Shown piece after piece: positions 9,192 to 17,616 of a stretch of 64,000 nucleotides of DNA (within the stretch, counting starts at the first letter, position 1; every line of letters starts with the position of its first letter). The position numbers and the translations under genes are program-made. The notes under the pieces were generated by a model. It worked only from the letters and a program-made list of their open reading frames with translations. It was not told the DNA's origin and did not search any database. Origin of the DNA: JTS-RE37 sp963756115 (GTDB lineage: Bacteria > Bacteroidota > Bacteroidia > Flavobacteriales > Flavobacteriaceae); NCBI GenBank assembly GCA_963756115.1, contig CAVWMN010000002.1, forward strand, positions 434,001 through 498,000, read 5' to 3'.

Positions 9192-9308
9192 TTATCCTTG
9201 TCTTTGTTTGAATCTAGGATTCTTTTTGTTAATTACGTACAACCTGCCTTTTCTGCGGACTATTTTGCAGTCGGCACTTCTCTTCTTAATGGATGCTCTT
9301 ACTTTCAC
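9192..9308 (-). CDS. rpmJ: Large ribosomal subunit protein bL36 (GTG start)
   Basis: Small zinc-ribbon-like protein of the 50S subunit. Reading the minus strand from a GTG at 9306-9308 gives 38 residues beginning MKVRASIKKRSADCKIVRRK and ending NKKNPRFKQRQG, the complete bL36 sequence with no internal stop. No ATG is available at the family start, so GTG must be the initiator. It lies between infA (75 nt upstream) and rpsM (2 nt downstream), the standard alpha-operon position. Only one Cys of the classic zinc set is evident, as in the zinc-less C-minus type of L36. Confidence 0.95.
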   Translation of the reverse strand: MKVRASIKKRSADCKIVRRKGRLYVINKKNPRFKQRQG

Positions 9309-9383
9309 CTTTGATCTATTTAATCAAATTCCGAAACAAAAACCGGTATCCCTGTTTTTCGCTGCTGGAACTTGCTTTCCTGA

Positions 9384-9599
9384 TTAATATCTGTATGTAA
9401 TTCTTGCTTTCGAAAGATCATAGGGGCTCATCTCCAGCTTTACCTTATCTCCCGGCAGCAATTTAATATAATGCATGCGCATTTTTCCTGAAATATGCGC
9501 GATTACCACATGGCCATTCTCCAATTCTACCCGGAACATTGCATTGGATAATGCTTCAATGATACTGCCGTCTTGTTCTATTGCTGCTTGTTTTGCCAT
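9384..9599 (-). CDS. infA: Translation initiation factor IF-1
   Basis: S1/OB-fold protein that occupies the ribosomal A site during initiation. 71 residues, normal length. The blocks MAKQAAIEQDGSIIEAL, MFRVELENGHVVIAHISGKM and PYDLSKARITYRY are diagnostic. It starts 3 nt after the secY stop, which suggests coupled translation with SecY as in other spc/alpha operons. Confidence 0.98.
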   Translation of the reverse strand: MAKQAAIEQDGSIIEALSNAMFRVELENGHVVIAHISGKMRMHYIKLLPGDKVKLEMSPYDLSKARITYRY

Positions 9600-9602
9600 A
9601 AA

Positions 9603-10941
9603 TTATGCTACCTTTCTGTTTTTACCTGTTTTCATCAACCCGTCGTAATGCCTGTTCAACAAATAGGAATTAATTTGTTGAACGGTATCTATCGCTACAC
9701 CAACCATGATCAGCAGGGAGGTACCGCCATAGAATAATGCCCAGCCAGGCTGAATGTCCATCAGCTTTACGACCAATGCCGGCAATACAGCTAATAAAGC
9801 CAGGAATACTGAGCCCGGAAACGTGATCAATGACATGATCTTATCCAGGAAATCGCCTGTCTCCTTCCCCGGCCTGATGCCCGGAATAAATCCGCCGCTC
9901 CTTTTCAGGTCATCCGCCATCTTATTGGTTGGAACGGTAATGGCCGTATAGAAATAGGTAAATATGATGATCAGGAAGGCAAACAACAGGTTGTAAGCCA
10001 GACCGAAAATGTCCTGGAACTGTACTTCCATCCACTGTCCCACTGCTGTATTGTTGAATGTCCTCCCCAGTAAACCGGGCGCGAACATAATTGCCTGGGC
10101 AAATATGATGGGCATCACCCCGGAGGCATTCAATTTAAGGGGAATATATTGCCGTGAACCGGCGATATTCTTTTCGTATTCACCCGATGCCGTACGCCTG
10201 GCATACTGCACAGGGATCCTTCGGGTAGCCATTACCAGTAAAACGCTCAGCAGGATCACTACGAACCAAAGGATGATCTCCACCAGAATAAGCATGGGAC
10301 CACCGTTGCCATCCCATCGTGAATAGGCTTCCTGCACAAATGCCTGCGGCAGGGTAGCGATAATCCCGATCATGATCAGCAGGGAGATACCGTTTCCAAT
10401 TCCCTTATCCGTGATCTTTTCACCCAACCACATCGCAAATATAGAACCTGTCACGAGGATCACTACGGAGGGAACGATAAATCCAAGGCCTTTCCCCAGA
10501 AGGAATGCCGAATCGGGAACACCCAGCGCACCGAGGTTATAGATATAGCCAGGACCCTGGACGATACAGATCCCGATGGTTAGCCACCGTGTTATCTGGT
10601 TTTTCTCTTTCTCCCGCTTTCTCCTTCTTTCTGGAGTTTCTGCAGATAAGGAACCGCAATTCCCATCAACTGCACCACAATGGATGCAGAGATATACGGC
10701 ATGATACCCAGTGCAAAAACCGAGGCATTGGAAAATGCACCACCTGTAAACATGTTCAGGATACCCAGAATACCTTGCTCCGTATTGGATGACAATTCCG
10801 CCAATTGTGTCGCATCAATACCCGGAAGCATTACCTGGGCACCAAAACGGTACACCAATAACAAGCCTAGGGTAACGATGATTCTGTTCCTGAGTTCTTC
10901 TATTTTCCAAACATTTGATATGATTCAAAAAATTTCTTCAT
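9603..10941 (-). CDS. secY: Preprotein translocase subunit SecY (two apparent 1-nt deletions)
   Basis: Core channel of the Sec translocon in the inner membrane. The full span corresponds to ~446 residues with about ten membrane segments, but the frame breaks twice. Near 10921 the start MKKFFES runs out of frame; adding one A restores ISNVWKIEELRNR. Near 10600 the frame after GESGRK is lost; adding one A to the local A-run restores KNQITRWLTIGICIVQGPGY. The remaining stretch to the C-terminal GLMKTGKNRKVA is open. Since SecY is essential and both breaks are single-base losses in short homopolymers, I read them as consensus errors, not decay. It is followed by infA at 3 nt. Confidence 0.9.
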
Positions 10942-10953
10942 AGTCCGTTTTAA

Positions 10954-11405
10954 TTATAAACTTACTGCTTCTCCACCAGCTGCTTCAATAGCGGCTTTGG
11001 CAGTTGCAGTAAATTTATGAGCAGTTATCTTCAGTTTGGCTTTCAATTCTCCTCTGCCCAAAATCTTTACGATTTCGTTTTTAGTGGCCAGGTTGTTTTC
11101 CATAAGTCCTCCAGGGTAACAGTATCCTTCACTGCACCTTTATCTACAAGTTGCTGAAGCGTATCAAGGTTTACCCCTTCGTATTCCTTACGGTTGATGT
11201 TTGTAAAACCAAACTTAGGAACACGGCGCTGTAAGGGCATTTGACCACCTTCAAAACCGATCTTTTTAGAATAACCAGAACGTGATTTCGCTCCTTTGTG
11301 TCCTCGGGTGGCTGTACCACCTTTTCCGGAACCTTCGCCCCGGCCTAATCGTTTATTCTGATTGTGAACGGAACCTTCAGCAGGTTGTAAATTACTTAAA
11401 TTCAT
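10954..11405 (-). CDS. rplO: Large ribosomal subunit protein uL15 (one apparent 1-nt deletion)
   Basis: 50S assembly protein. The first ~100 residues are in frame (MNLSNLQPAEGSVHNQNKRL, GRGEGSGKGGTATRGHKGAK, FEGGQMPLQRRVPKFGF). Near 11099-11101 one A is missing (expected DLMENNLATKNE, found DLWKTTWPL). The other frame then continues through GRGELKAKLKITAHKFTATA to a stop at 10954-10956, giving 150 residues in total, the family length. It lies 12 nt before secY. Confidence 0.92.
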
Positions 11406-11488
11406 CTGTTAATTTTTGTTGTATTATACCTCGGTTGTAATTTTTTGAATGCAAGGCCGGCATCTGTTGCTGCTGCGACAGCACGCAT
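11402..11488 (-). CDS. Tiny ORF of 28 codons in the rpmD-rplO gap (doubtful)
   Basis: An open frame MRAVAAATDAGLAFKKLQPR plus eight more residues starts at 11488 and stops at 11402, overlapping the rplO start codon in ATGA fashion. The rpmD-rplO gap (104 nt) is longer than most in this cluster. There is no family match I recognise, and the region is error-prone. It may be chance. Confidence 0.12.
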   Translation of the reverse strand: MRAVAAATDAGLAFKKLQPRYNTTKINR

Positions 11489-11509
11489 CCTTTGAAATTA
11501 CCCTGCGGG

Positions 11510-11689
11510 CTAGACCTCCTCTACGGAAACCAAGTGTTTTACTTTATTTATCATGCCAAGGATAGTAGGGGTGTTGTCGTGCTCGACAACCTGCCCCATT
11601 TTTCGCAACCCTAGAGCTTCAAGCGTCATTTTCTGAGTCTGTGGCCAGTTGATTTTGCTTTTTACTTGTTTTACTTTAATCTTACCCAT
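11510..11689 (-). CDS. rpmD: Large ribosomal subunit protein uL30
   Basis: Small 50S protein. It is missing from simple ORF lists because of its length. Reading from the ATG at 11687-11689 gives 59 residues starting MGKIKVKQVKSKINWPQTQK and ending MINKVKHLVSVEEV, intact. The internal MTLEALGLRKMGQVVEH is the conserved L30 core. It lies 13 nt after rpsE, and the next gene rplO is 104 nt downstream. Confidence 0.95.
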   Translation of the reverse strand: MGKIKVKQVKSKINWPQTQKMTLEALGLRKMGQVVEHDNTPTILGMINKVKHLVSVEEV

Positions 11690-11702
11690 ACTGCTCTTTG
11701 GA

Positions 11703-12227
11703 TTAACCTTTAAATACTTTTTCTAAGGGAAATACCTCTTTGTTTTGCAACTGTATTGGCGCTTCTCATTTGAAGAAAGCATCAAAAGTTGCTTTTACCA
11801 CGTTGTGAGGGTTTGAAGATCCCTGAGATTTTGACAATACATCGTGTATACCAACTGATTCAAGAACTGAACGTACAGCACCACCGGCAATTACTCCGGT
11901 ACCATGAGATGCAGGCATGAAGAATACACGTGCACCACCAAATTTACCTTTTTGCTCATGTGGAACAGGTCCCTGTTCAAAGGAATTTTTACAAGGTTTT
12001 TCTTGGCATCTTCGACTGGCTTTAGCAATGGCTTCAGATACGTCTTTGGATTTTCCAAGTCCGTGACCTACTACACCATTCTCGTCACCTACAACTACAA
12101 TGGCAGAAAAGCCGAAAGCCCTACCACCTTTTGTAACTTTAGTAACACGATTTACACTTACCAGACGATCCTTTAATTCAAGGCCACTTGGTTTTACCAG
12201 TTCTACATTTTTGTATTTCTGGTACAT
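11703..12227 (-). CDS. rpsE: Small ribosomal subunit protein uS5 (about four compensating indels)
   Basis: 30S protein important for decoding fidelity. The 525-nt span equals 174 residues, the Bacteroidota length. The start MYQKYKNVELVKPSG and blocks GGRAFGFSAIVVVGDENGVV and GGARVFFMPASHGTGVIAGG are clear. Indels: near 12013 an extra C shifts AVEDAKKNLVKIPLN out of frame, near 11968 a lost G restores it, near 11775 one base is missing after FDA, and near 11723 an extra C is needed to explain the proper end VFKG at 11703. The errors net to zero. This is an essential gene, so sequencing or consensus error is more likely than mutation. Confidence 0.9.
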
Positions 12228-12235
12228 ACTATCAA

Positions 12236-12592
12236 TTAGAATTTAAGTCCGGCTTCTCTTGCGCCTTCTGCTAATGATTTAACACGTCCGTGGTAAATAT
12301 ATCCGCCTCTGTCAAAAGTTACTGTTTCGATCCCGGCCTTTTAAGCTTTTTCTGCAATGACTTTTCCAACTGCAGCAGCAACTTCGGTCTTAGTACCTTT
12401 AACTTTGCTCAGTTCCTTTTCTCGTGAAGATGCAGCAGCTAAAGTTACTCCGTTCACGTCGTCAATGAGTTGTGCGTAGATTTCTTTATTACTTCTGAAT
12501 ACAGAAAGTCTTGGTTTTCAGCAGTTCCGCTAAGGATACTTTTCTGATTCTGCTTTTATTCTTTGTCTTCTTTCAGATTTTGTTAATGACAT
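12236..12592 (-). CDS. rplR: Large ribosomal subunit protein uL18 (several indels, one in-frame TAA)
   Basis: 5S rRNA-binding protein of the 50S central protuberance. No continuous ORF exists, but the repaired translation is unmistakable: MSLTKSERRQRIK at the start, RLSVFRSNKEIYAQLIDDVN, LAAASSREKELSKVKGTK and the C-terminal FDRGGYIYHGRVKSLAEGAR to a stop at 12236. At least three A residues appear lost in the first third. A TAA replaces an expected Leu codon in KALKAG near 12342. It lies between rplF and rpsE as expected. Confidence 0.88.
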
Positions 12593-12603
12593 AATCTTAA
12601 TTT

Positions 12604-13145
12604 TTAAGCTGATTTACCTGCTTTTCTTCTTAATACTTCACCTACAAATTTAACACCTTTTCCTTTGTAAGGTTCTGGTTTGCGGAAACCTCTGATTTTC
12701 GCAGCTATCTGGCCCAACAAGTTGTTTGTCAAAAGATGTGAATTTGATGATTGGGTTTTTACCTTTTTCAGAAATGGTCTCAATTTTAACTTCAGGAGCC
12801 ACTTCAAAAACGATGTTGTGGGAGAAACCTAGAGCAATATCTAATTTTTGTCCCTGGTTAGAAGCCCTGTAACCAACACCAACCAATTCGAGTTCTTTTG
12901 TAAAACCTTCAGAAACACCAACAATCATATTGTTGATTAATGATCTGTAAAACCGTGTTTTGCTCTGTGTCTTTATGGATCTGAAGATCTTTCCACTATA
13001 CCTGCCATCTTCAACTTTAACAGCATACCTCTGAAAATTCCTGGGTAAGCTGACCTATTTTTCCTTTAACTGTAATGACATTGTCCCGTAACTTCAACAG
13101 TTACACCGGCGGAATTGCAATTGGATTTTTACCTATTCTTGACAT
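12604..13145 (-). CDS. rplF: Large ribosomal subunit protein uL6 (about five indels)
   Basis: 50S protein near the GTPase-associated centre. The start at 13145 reads MSRIGKNPIAIP. The middle is open as NNMIVGVSEGFTKELELVGV and GYRASNQGQKLDIALGFSHN. The end is PEPYKGKGVKFVGEVLRRKA and GKSA with stop at 12604. Frame changes are needed near 13113 (one base lost), 13084 (one lost), 13026 (extra T), around 12990 and near 12720. The span of 542 nt fits the ~180-residue family length. The very high error density is shared with rplR and rplE in the same segment. Confidence 0.88.
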
Positions 13146-13161
13146 GTTTTTCTCTTTTATA

Positions 13162-13562
13162 TTAGTATACGTAGCAAATTACTTCACCACCTACATTTAG
13201 TTGTTTGGCTTGTTTTCCGGTCATCAGACCTTTTGAAGTAGAAACAATTGCAATTCCTAATCCGTTAAGGATTCTTGGCATATTATGCAGCACCTGCATA
13301 TTTACGTAAACCTGGTTTACTAATTCTTTGAATATCTTTGATTACAGGCTCTTTAGTATCTTTGTCATACTTCAAGAGCGATTTTGATGGTACCCTGAAC
13401 AGCGTTGTCTTCAAACTTGTAACTTAAGATATAACCCTGATCGAATAAGATCTTGGTGATTTCCTTTTTTAGATTAGAAGCAGGAATTTCCACTACTTTG
13501 TGGTTTGCGCTACTGGCGTTTCTAATTCTGGTCAAATAATCTGCAATAGGATCTGTATACAT
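13162..13562 (-). CDS. rpsH: Small ribosomal subunit protein uS8 (indels)
   Basis: 30S platform protein and, in E. coli, the translational repressor of spc mRNA. The start MYTDPIADYLTRIRNASSAN is clear. The first 65 codons are in frame to GTIKIALEV. After a frame change near 13370 the sequence continues as YDKDTKEPVIKDIQRISKPG and LRKYA, then after another change near 13285 as MPRILNGLGIAIVSTSKGLM and GGEVICYVY with a stop at 13162. The ~132-residue family length fits the span. Confidence 0.88.
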
Positions 13563-13647
13563 ATTTATGATTTTGAATGGCGAATTGCGGATTCTGAATC
13601 GGTAGCAGGTTTTGTTGCCCGGTACCTCCAGTTTCCTGAATTCCCTT

Positions 13648-13917
13648 TTACCAACTTGCTTTTTTTACACCTGGAATTAATCCCTTGTTGGCCATTTCAC
13701 GGAATGTTACACGTGAAATACCAAACTGACGCATATAACCTCTTGGTCTTCCTGTTAATTTGCAACGATTGTGCAAACTAACAGGTGAAGCATTTTTCGG
13801 TAATTTTTGCAAGCCTTCATAATCTCCAGCTTCTTTAAGAGCCTTTCTTTTCTCAGCATACTTTGCTACCGTTTTTTCTCTTTTTACCTCACGGGCTTTC
13901 ATTGATTCTTTAGCCAT
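13648..13917 (-). CDS. rpsN: Small ribosomal subunit protein uS14 (zinc-free type)
   Basis: 30S head protein. 89 residues, intact, starting MAKESMKAREVKREKTVAKY and ending REMANKGLIPGVKKASW. The family core RCKLTGRPRGYMRQFGISR is present. It lacks the CxxC pairs of the short zinc form, so it is the long zinc-independent type. It follows rplE by 3 nt. An 85-nt gap with no visible feature separates it from rpsH. Confidence 0.96.
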   Translation of the reverse strand: MAKESMKAREVKREKTVAKYAEKRKALKEAGDYEGLQKLPKNASPVSLHNRCKLTGRPRGYMRQFGISRVTFREMANKGLIPGVKKASW

Positions 13918-13920
13918 ATC

Positions 13921-14474
13921 TTAATTCTTTTTAAAAGGTAAACCTAATTCAGCCAATAATGATTTTGCTTCTTTGTCTGTATCTGCAGAAGTTACAAAAG
14001 TGATATCCATACCTGATAATTTTGTTTACTTTGTCAATATCGATTTCAGGGAAAATGATTTGCTCCGTGAACACCAAGGTTGTAGTTTCCTCTTCCGTCA
14101 AAACCGGTTGCTTTGATTCCGCTGAAATCACTAACACGTGGTAAAGCGGAAGTAACCAGCCTGTCAAGGAATTCATACATTCTTTCGCCGCGCAAAGTTA
14201 CTTTTGCACCAATCGGCATTCCTTTTCTCAATTTGAAAGACGCAACGTCTTTCTTAGAGATGGTAGAAACTGCTTTTTGTCCGGTGATCTTTGTCAGTTC
14301 GTCTACTGCGTAGTCAATCAGTTTTTTATCGGATACTGCTGCACCAACTCCACGGCTCAAAACGATTTTTTCAATTTGGGAACCTGCATTACGTTTTTGT
14401 AACCGAATTCTTCTTTAAGAGCAGAAATAACTCGCTCCTTATATTCTTCTTTTAATCTTGGTAGTATATGCCAT
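13921..14474 (-). CDS. rplE: Large ribosomal subunit protein uL5 (about three indels)
   Basis: 5S rRNA-binding protein contacting the P-site tRNA. The start MAYT at 14474 loses frame almost at once; the repaired reading is PRLKEEYKERVISALKEEFG. The middle is in frame from LSRGVGAAVSDKKLIDYAVD through LRGERMYEFLDRLVTSALPR to GFDGRGNYNLGV. A change near 14068 leads into TEQIIFPEIDIDKVNKI, another near 14015 into DITFVTSADTDKEAKSLL, and the end GLPFKKN stops at 13921. The total fits ~183 residues. Confidence 0.9.
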
Positions 14475-14481
14475 TACTAAA

Positions 14482-14790
14482 TTACTTCATTAGATTTTTT
14501 TGAAAATCTACTTTTTTGCCATCCCGTTGTTCGAAACCTACGCGGGTTGTCTTGCCCGATTTGGAATCGATAAGCGCAAGGTTAGAAATATGGATAGGAG
14601 CTTCTTTCTTAACGATTCCGCCTTGTGGGTTTTTAGCACTTGGTTTTGTATGTTTCGAAACCATGTTTACACCTTCAACGATCGCTTTGTTTTTCTCGCG
14701 GTCAACACGTACAACTTTACCTTCAGTACCTTTATGGTCTCCAGCAATTACTCTTACGGTGTCTCCTGTTTTTATCTTTAGCTTTATCAT
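14482..14790 (-). CDS. rplX: Large ribosomal subunit protein uL24
   Basis: Early 50S assembly initiator that binds 23S rRNA. 102 residues, intact. The KOW motif segment TGDTVRVIAGDHKGTEGKVV is visible at residues ~8-27, followed by VEGVNMVSKHTKPSAKNPQG and the C-terminal RDGKKVDFQKNLMK. It lies between rplN (15 nt upstream) and rplE (7 nt downstream), the normal spc order. Confidence 0.97.
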   Translation of the reverse strand: MIKLKIKTGDTVRVIAGDHKGTEGKVVRVDREKNKAIVEGVNMVSKHTKPSAKNPQGGIVKKEAPIHISNLALIDSKSGKTTRVGFEQRDGKKVDFQKNLMK

Positions 14791-14805
14791 CTTAATATCA
14801 TCTAA

Positions 14806-15174
14806 TTAAAGCACTTCTGGTGCTAATGATACAATTTTCATGAATTGTTTTTCACGAAGTTCTCTTGCTACCGGACCAAAAACACGTGTTCCTCTCATTT
14901 CCCCGGCAGCGTTCAAAAGAACACAGGCATTGTCGTCGAAACGGATATAAGAACCATCGGCTCTTCTCACTTCTTTTTTGGTACGTACAACAACTGCAGT
15001 GGATACCGCTCCTTTTTTAACGTTTCCGTTTGGAGTAGCATCTTTAATGGAAACTACAATCTTGTCACCAACAGAGGCATATCTTCGTTTGGTTCCTCCT
15101 AATACACGGATAGTCAAAACTTCTTTTGCTCCGGTGTTGTCTGCTACTTTTAGTCTTGATTCCTGTTGTACCAT
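14806..15174 (-). CDS. rplN: Large ribosomal subunit protein uL14
   Basis: 50S protein at the subunit interface. 122 residues, standard length and intact. Diagnostic segments are MVQQESRLKVADNTGAKEVL, the basic KKEVRRADGSYIRFDDNACV and GTRVFGPVARELREKQFMKI. It starts 2 nt after rpsQ and is the first gene of the spc group. Confidence 0.98.
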   Translation of the reverse strand: MVQQESRLKVADNTGAKEVLTIRVLGGTKRRYASVGDKIVVSIKDATPNGNVKKGAVSTAVVVRTKKEVRRADGSYIRFDDNACVLLNAAGEMRGTRVFGPVARELREKQFMKIVSLAPEVL

Positions 15175-15176
15175 AA

Positions 15177-15435
15177 TTATTTAGCTCTTTCTAGGATTTC
15201 AACTAATCTCCAACATTTGGTTTTACTCAAAGGACGCGTTTCGATGATCTTTACAGTATCTCCAATGTTACAGTCGTTTGTTTCGTCGTGTGCAACATAT
15301 TTCTTTGTTTTCAATACGAACTTACCGTATAAAGGGTGTTTTACTCTGCTTAACTTCTGCAACAACAATAGATTTCTCCATTTTATTGCTGGTAACAACA
15401 CCTATTCTTTCTTTTCTTAAATTTCTTTTTTCCAT
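15177..15435 (-). CDS. rpsQ: Small ribosomal subunit protein uS17 (one extra base)
   Basis: 30S protein that binds 16S rRNA early in assembly. Reading from the ATG at 15433-15435 gives MEKRNLRKERIGVVTSNKME and KSIVVAEVK. One extra C near 15351 shifts the frame, after which RVKHPLYGKFVLKTKKYVAH and IIETRPLSKTKCWRLVEILE complete 85 residues, the family length. An internal ATG gives a shorter wrong-frame N-terminus; I prefer the repaired start because the translation matches the family. Confidence 0.92.
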
Positions 15436-15448
15436 AAAGCAGAACCAA

Positions 15449-15639
15449 TTATTGTTTTTCTCTTTTTGTTAATTCAGTTGCCAATCTCGCCACAGTTTTT
15501 CGTGCAATTCGTATTTGAAGCGGATTTTCCAATGGAGATACAGAATGCGCTAATTTTAAATCGGCATACTGCTTTTTAAATTCAGCTATTTTTTCCTTCA
15601 GCTCCTCCACTGAAAATCTATTACTTCTGATTGTTTCAT
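15449..15639 (-). CDS. rpmC: Large ribosomal subunit protein uL29 (one base lost)
   Basis: Small 50S protein at the tunnel exit, part of the docking site for trigger factor and SRP. The ATG at 15637-15639 reads MKQSEVIDF. One T lost from a short T-run near 15615 must be restored to join FSVEELKEKIAEFKKQYADL and the end RIARKTVARLATELTKREKQ. This gives 63 residues. An upstream in-frame ATG at 15646 would give a nonstandard N-terminus (MNNETIRSNR) and is rejected. Confidence 0.92.
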
Positions 15640-15724
15640 TGTTCAATACTATTTCTTATCCTAAAATTCAGCTTTCGCTACCCCGCTATTCAAATGGTAC
15701 GCGACTGGCATATCCCTTCCGGGA

Positions 15725-16148
15725 TTAAGCTGCTTCATAATCTCTCGCCACCACAAACTTGGTTTTAACAGGTAATTTTTGGGCCGCAAGCCTAAGTGCT
15801 TCTTTGGCAATATCCAAAGGCACCCCGCCTACTTCAAACATAATTCTTCCGGGTTTTACATCAGCCACAAAATATTCGGGTGCTCCTTTACCTTTACCCA
15901 TACGTACTTCCAGTGGTTTCTTGGTAATAGGCTTGTCCGGGAATATTTTTATCCACAGTTGCCCTTCCCTTTTCATGTAACGGGTAGCAGCAATACGCGC
16001 AGCCTCTATCTGCCGGGAGGTAATGAATTCCGGATTCCATTGACTTAATACCAAACATTCCGTTGGAAAGCTTCGTTCCCCTTCCGGCATCACCTTTCAT
16101 ACTCCCTTTCTGGACTTTCCGAAATTTCGTTCTTTTAGGCTGTAACAT
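15725..16148 (-). CDS. rplP: Large ribosomal subunit protein uL16 (one extra base)
   Basis: 50S protein near the A-site tRNA and 5S rRNA. From the ATG at 16146-16148 the frame reads MLQPKRTKFRKVQKGSMKGD and GRGTKLSNGMFGIKSMES. An extra C near 16030 then breaks it, and the other frame continues EFITSRQIEAARIAATRYMK through IFPDKPITKKPLEVRMGKGK to the end VKTKFVVARDYEAA at 15725. The repaired length is 140 residues, as expected. It sits between rpsC and rpmC. Confidence 0.93.
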
Positions 16149-16168
16149 GTTTTCTTTGCTTTTAAATA

Positions 16169-16899
16169 TTACTTTCTACGACGTTGTTTCTTTAGGCCCA
16201 TCCTGCTGCTTTCCGCCACCGCCTCCTTTTACCTGGCCTTTTGTCATTCCAACCAGGGGAGAGAGATCTCTCTTTACCATAAACTTCGCCCTTCATGATC
16301 CATACTTTAATACCTATCCTACCGTATGTGGTATGTGCTTCCTGCAAGGCATAATCGATATCCGCACGGAAGGTCGACAAAGGAATCCGGCCATCTTTGA
16401 ATCCTTCCGAACGCGCCATTTCAGCACCGTTCAACCGCCCGGAGATCATTACTTTGATCCCCTCTGCATTCATACGCATGGCAGCAGCAATAGCCATTTT
16501 AATAGCCCTTCTGTAGGATATCCGGCTTTCTATCTGACGTGCAACGCTGGCTGCAACCAGGTTAGCATCCAGTTCAGGTCTTTTGATCTCAAAAATGTTG
16601 ATCTGTACTTCTTTGTCGGTAATCTTTTTCAATTCCTCTTTCAGCTTGTCTACCTCCTGTCCGCCTTTACCGATAATGATACCAGGTCTTGCAGTGGTGA
16701 TGGTAACGGTGACAAGTTTCAAGGTGCGTTCTATGATTACCCGGGATACACTCGCTTTCGCCAAACGGGCATGGATATACTTCCGGATTTTGTCATCTTC
16801 AGCCAGTTTGTCCCCGTAATCCTTTCCGCCATACCAGTTAGATTCCCAACCCCTGATAATTCCCAGACGATTTCCTATTGGATTTGTTTTTTGTCCCAT
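16169..16899 (-). CDS. rpsC: Small ribosomal subunit protein uS3 (C-terminal frameshifts)
   Basis: 30S protein at the mRNA entry site with helicase activity. The N-terminal ~210 residues are in frame: MGQKTNPIGNRLGIIRGWES, the KH domain with IIGKGGQEVDKLKEELKKIT, and SGRLNGAEMARSEGFKDGRI. After VYGK near 16270 one extra base diverts the frame; the expected RDLSPLVGMTKGQVKGGGGG appears in another frame, and the basic end KKQRRRK stops at 16169 after a second shift. The naive ORF ends early at 16192. Confidence 0.94.
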
Positions 16900-16909
16900 A
16901 CTGAATACT

Positions 16910-17317
16910 CTAGCTTTCTTTGTTAGTGTTAGATCCCAAAACCAAAGTAACGTGGTTAGAACGTTTTCTTATTCTGTGTGCCCTTCCTTGCGGCGCCGGT
17001 CGTAATCTTTTCAGCATACTGCCGCTGTCTACCGTGATTTCTTTTACAAACAGGTCTGCACCTTCCACATCGGCATCTTCATTCTTAGTCTGCCAGTTGG
17101 CAATCGCCGAGAGCAATAATTTTTCCAATCGCTTGGACGATTCCTTGGAATTGAAGCGTAGGATAGCAAGTGCCTTTTCTACTTCCACCCCCCTTACCAA
17201 ATCAGCTACCAAACGCATTTTTCTGGGTGAGGTAGGGCAGTTGTTCAGTTTGGCGAATGCCAGCTGCTTCTTCTCTTCCTTGATATTTTCGGCCATTTCT
17301 CTTTTTCGAACTCCCAT
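16910..17317 (-). CDS. rplV: Large ribosomal subunit protein uL22
   Basis: 50S protein lining the peptide exit tunnel. I start at 17317 (MGVRKREMAENIKEEKKQLA, 135 residues). Upstream ATGs in the same open frame overlap rpsS and give unrelated sequence. The L22 core is clear: NNCPTSPRKMRLVADLVRGV, LLSAIANWQTKN and the C-terminal beta-hairpin PAPQGRAHRIRKRSNHVTLV. The frame is intact. It stops 10 nt before the rpsC start. Confidence 0.97.
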   Translation of the reverse strand: MGVRKREMAENIKEEKKQLAFAKLNNCPTSPRKMRLVADLVRGVEVEKALAILRFNSKESSKRLEKLLLSAIANWQTKNEDADVEGADLFVKEITVDSGSMLKRLRPAPQGRAHRIRKRSNHVTLVLGSNTNKES

Positions 17318-17324
17318 AGCTTCT

Positions 17325-17603
17325 TTACTTTTTACCTTTATTTTTTGCCCCTGCATGACCCCTGAAGGAGCGTGTGGGGGAAAATTCTCCCAATTTGTGT
17401 CCCACCATGTTCTCTGTAACATAAACCGGCACAAACTGACTTCCGTTATGTACCGCTATGGTCTGGCCGACAAAGTCGGGTGTAATTATAGAGGCCCTTG
17501 ACCATGTTTTGATCACCGTCTTTTTTCCGGAATCCACATTGTTCTGGACTTTCTTATCCAGGCTATAGTGAACATAAGGTCCTTTTTTTAATGAACGTGC
17601 CAT
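17325..17603 (-). CDS. rpsS: Small ribosomal subunit protein uS19
   Basis: 30S head protein that pairs with S13. 92 residues, intact. Diagnostic blocks are MARSLKKGPYVHYSLDKKV, VIKTWSRASIITPDFVGQTI, YVTENMVGHKLGEFSPTRSF and the end RGHAGAKNKGKK. It lies 13 nt after rplB and 7 nt before rplV. Confidence 0.98.
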   Translation of the reverse strand: MARSLKKGPYVHYSLDKKVQNNVDSGKKTVIKTWSRASIITPDFVGQTIAVHNGSQFVPVYVTENMVGHKLGEFSPTRSFRGHAGAKNKGKK

Positions 17604-17616
17604 TGTTTTCTGCTTT

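Noticed and set aside
16063..16926. 287-residue open frame on the plus strand across rpsC and rplP
   Set aside because: It is antisense to rpsC and part of rplP, both certain by family motifs, and its translation has no recognisable domain.
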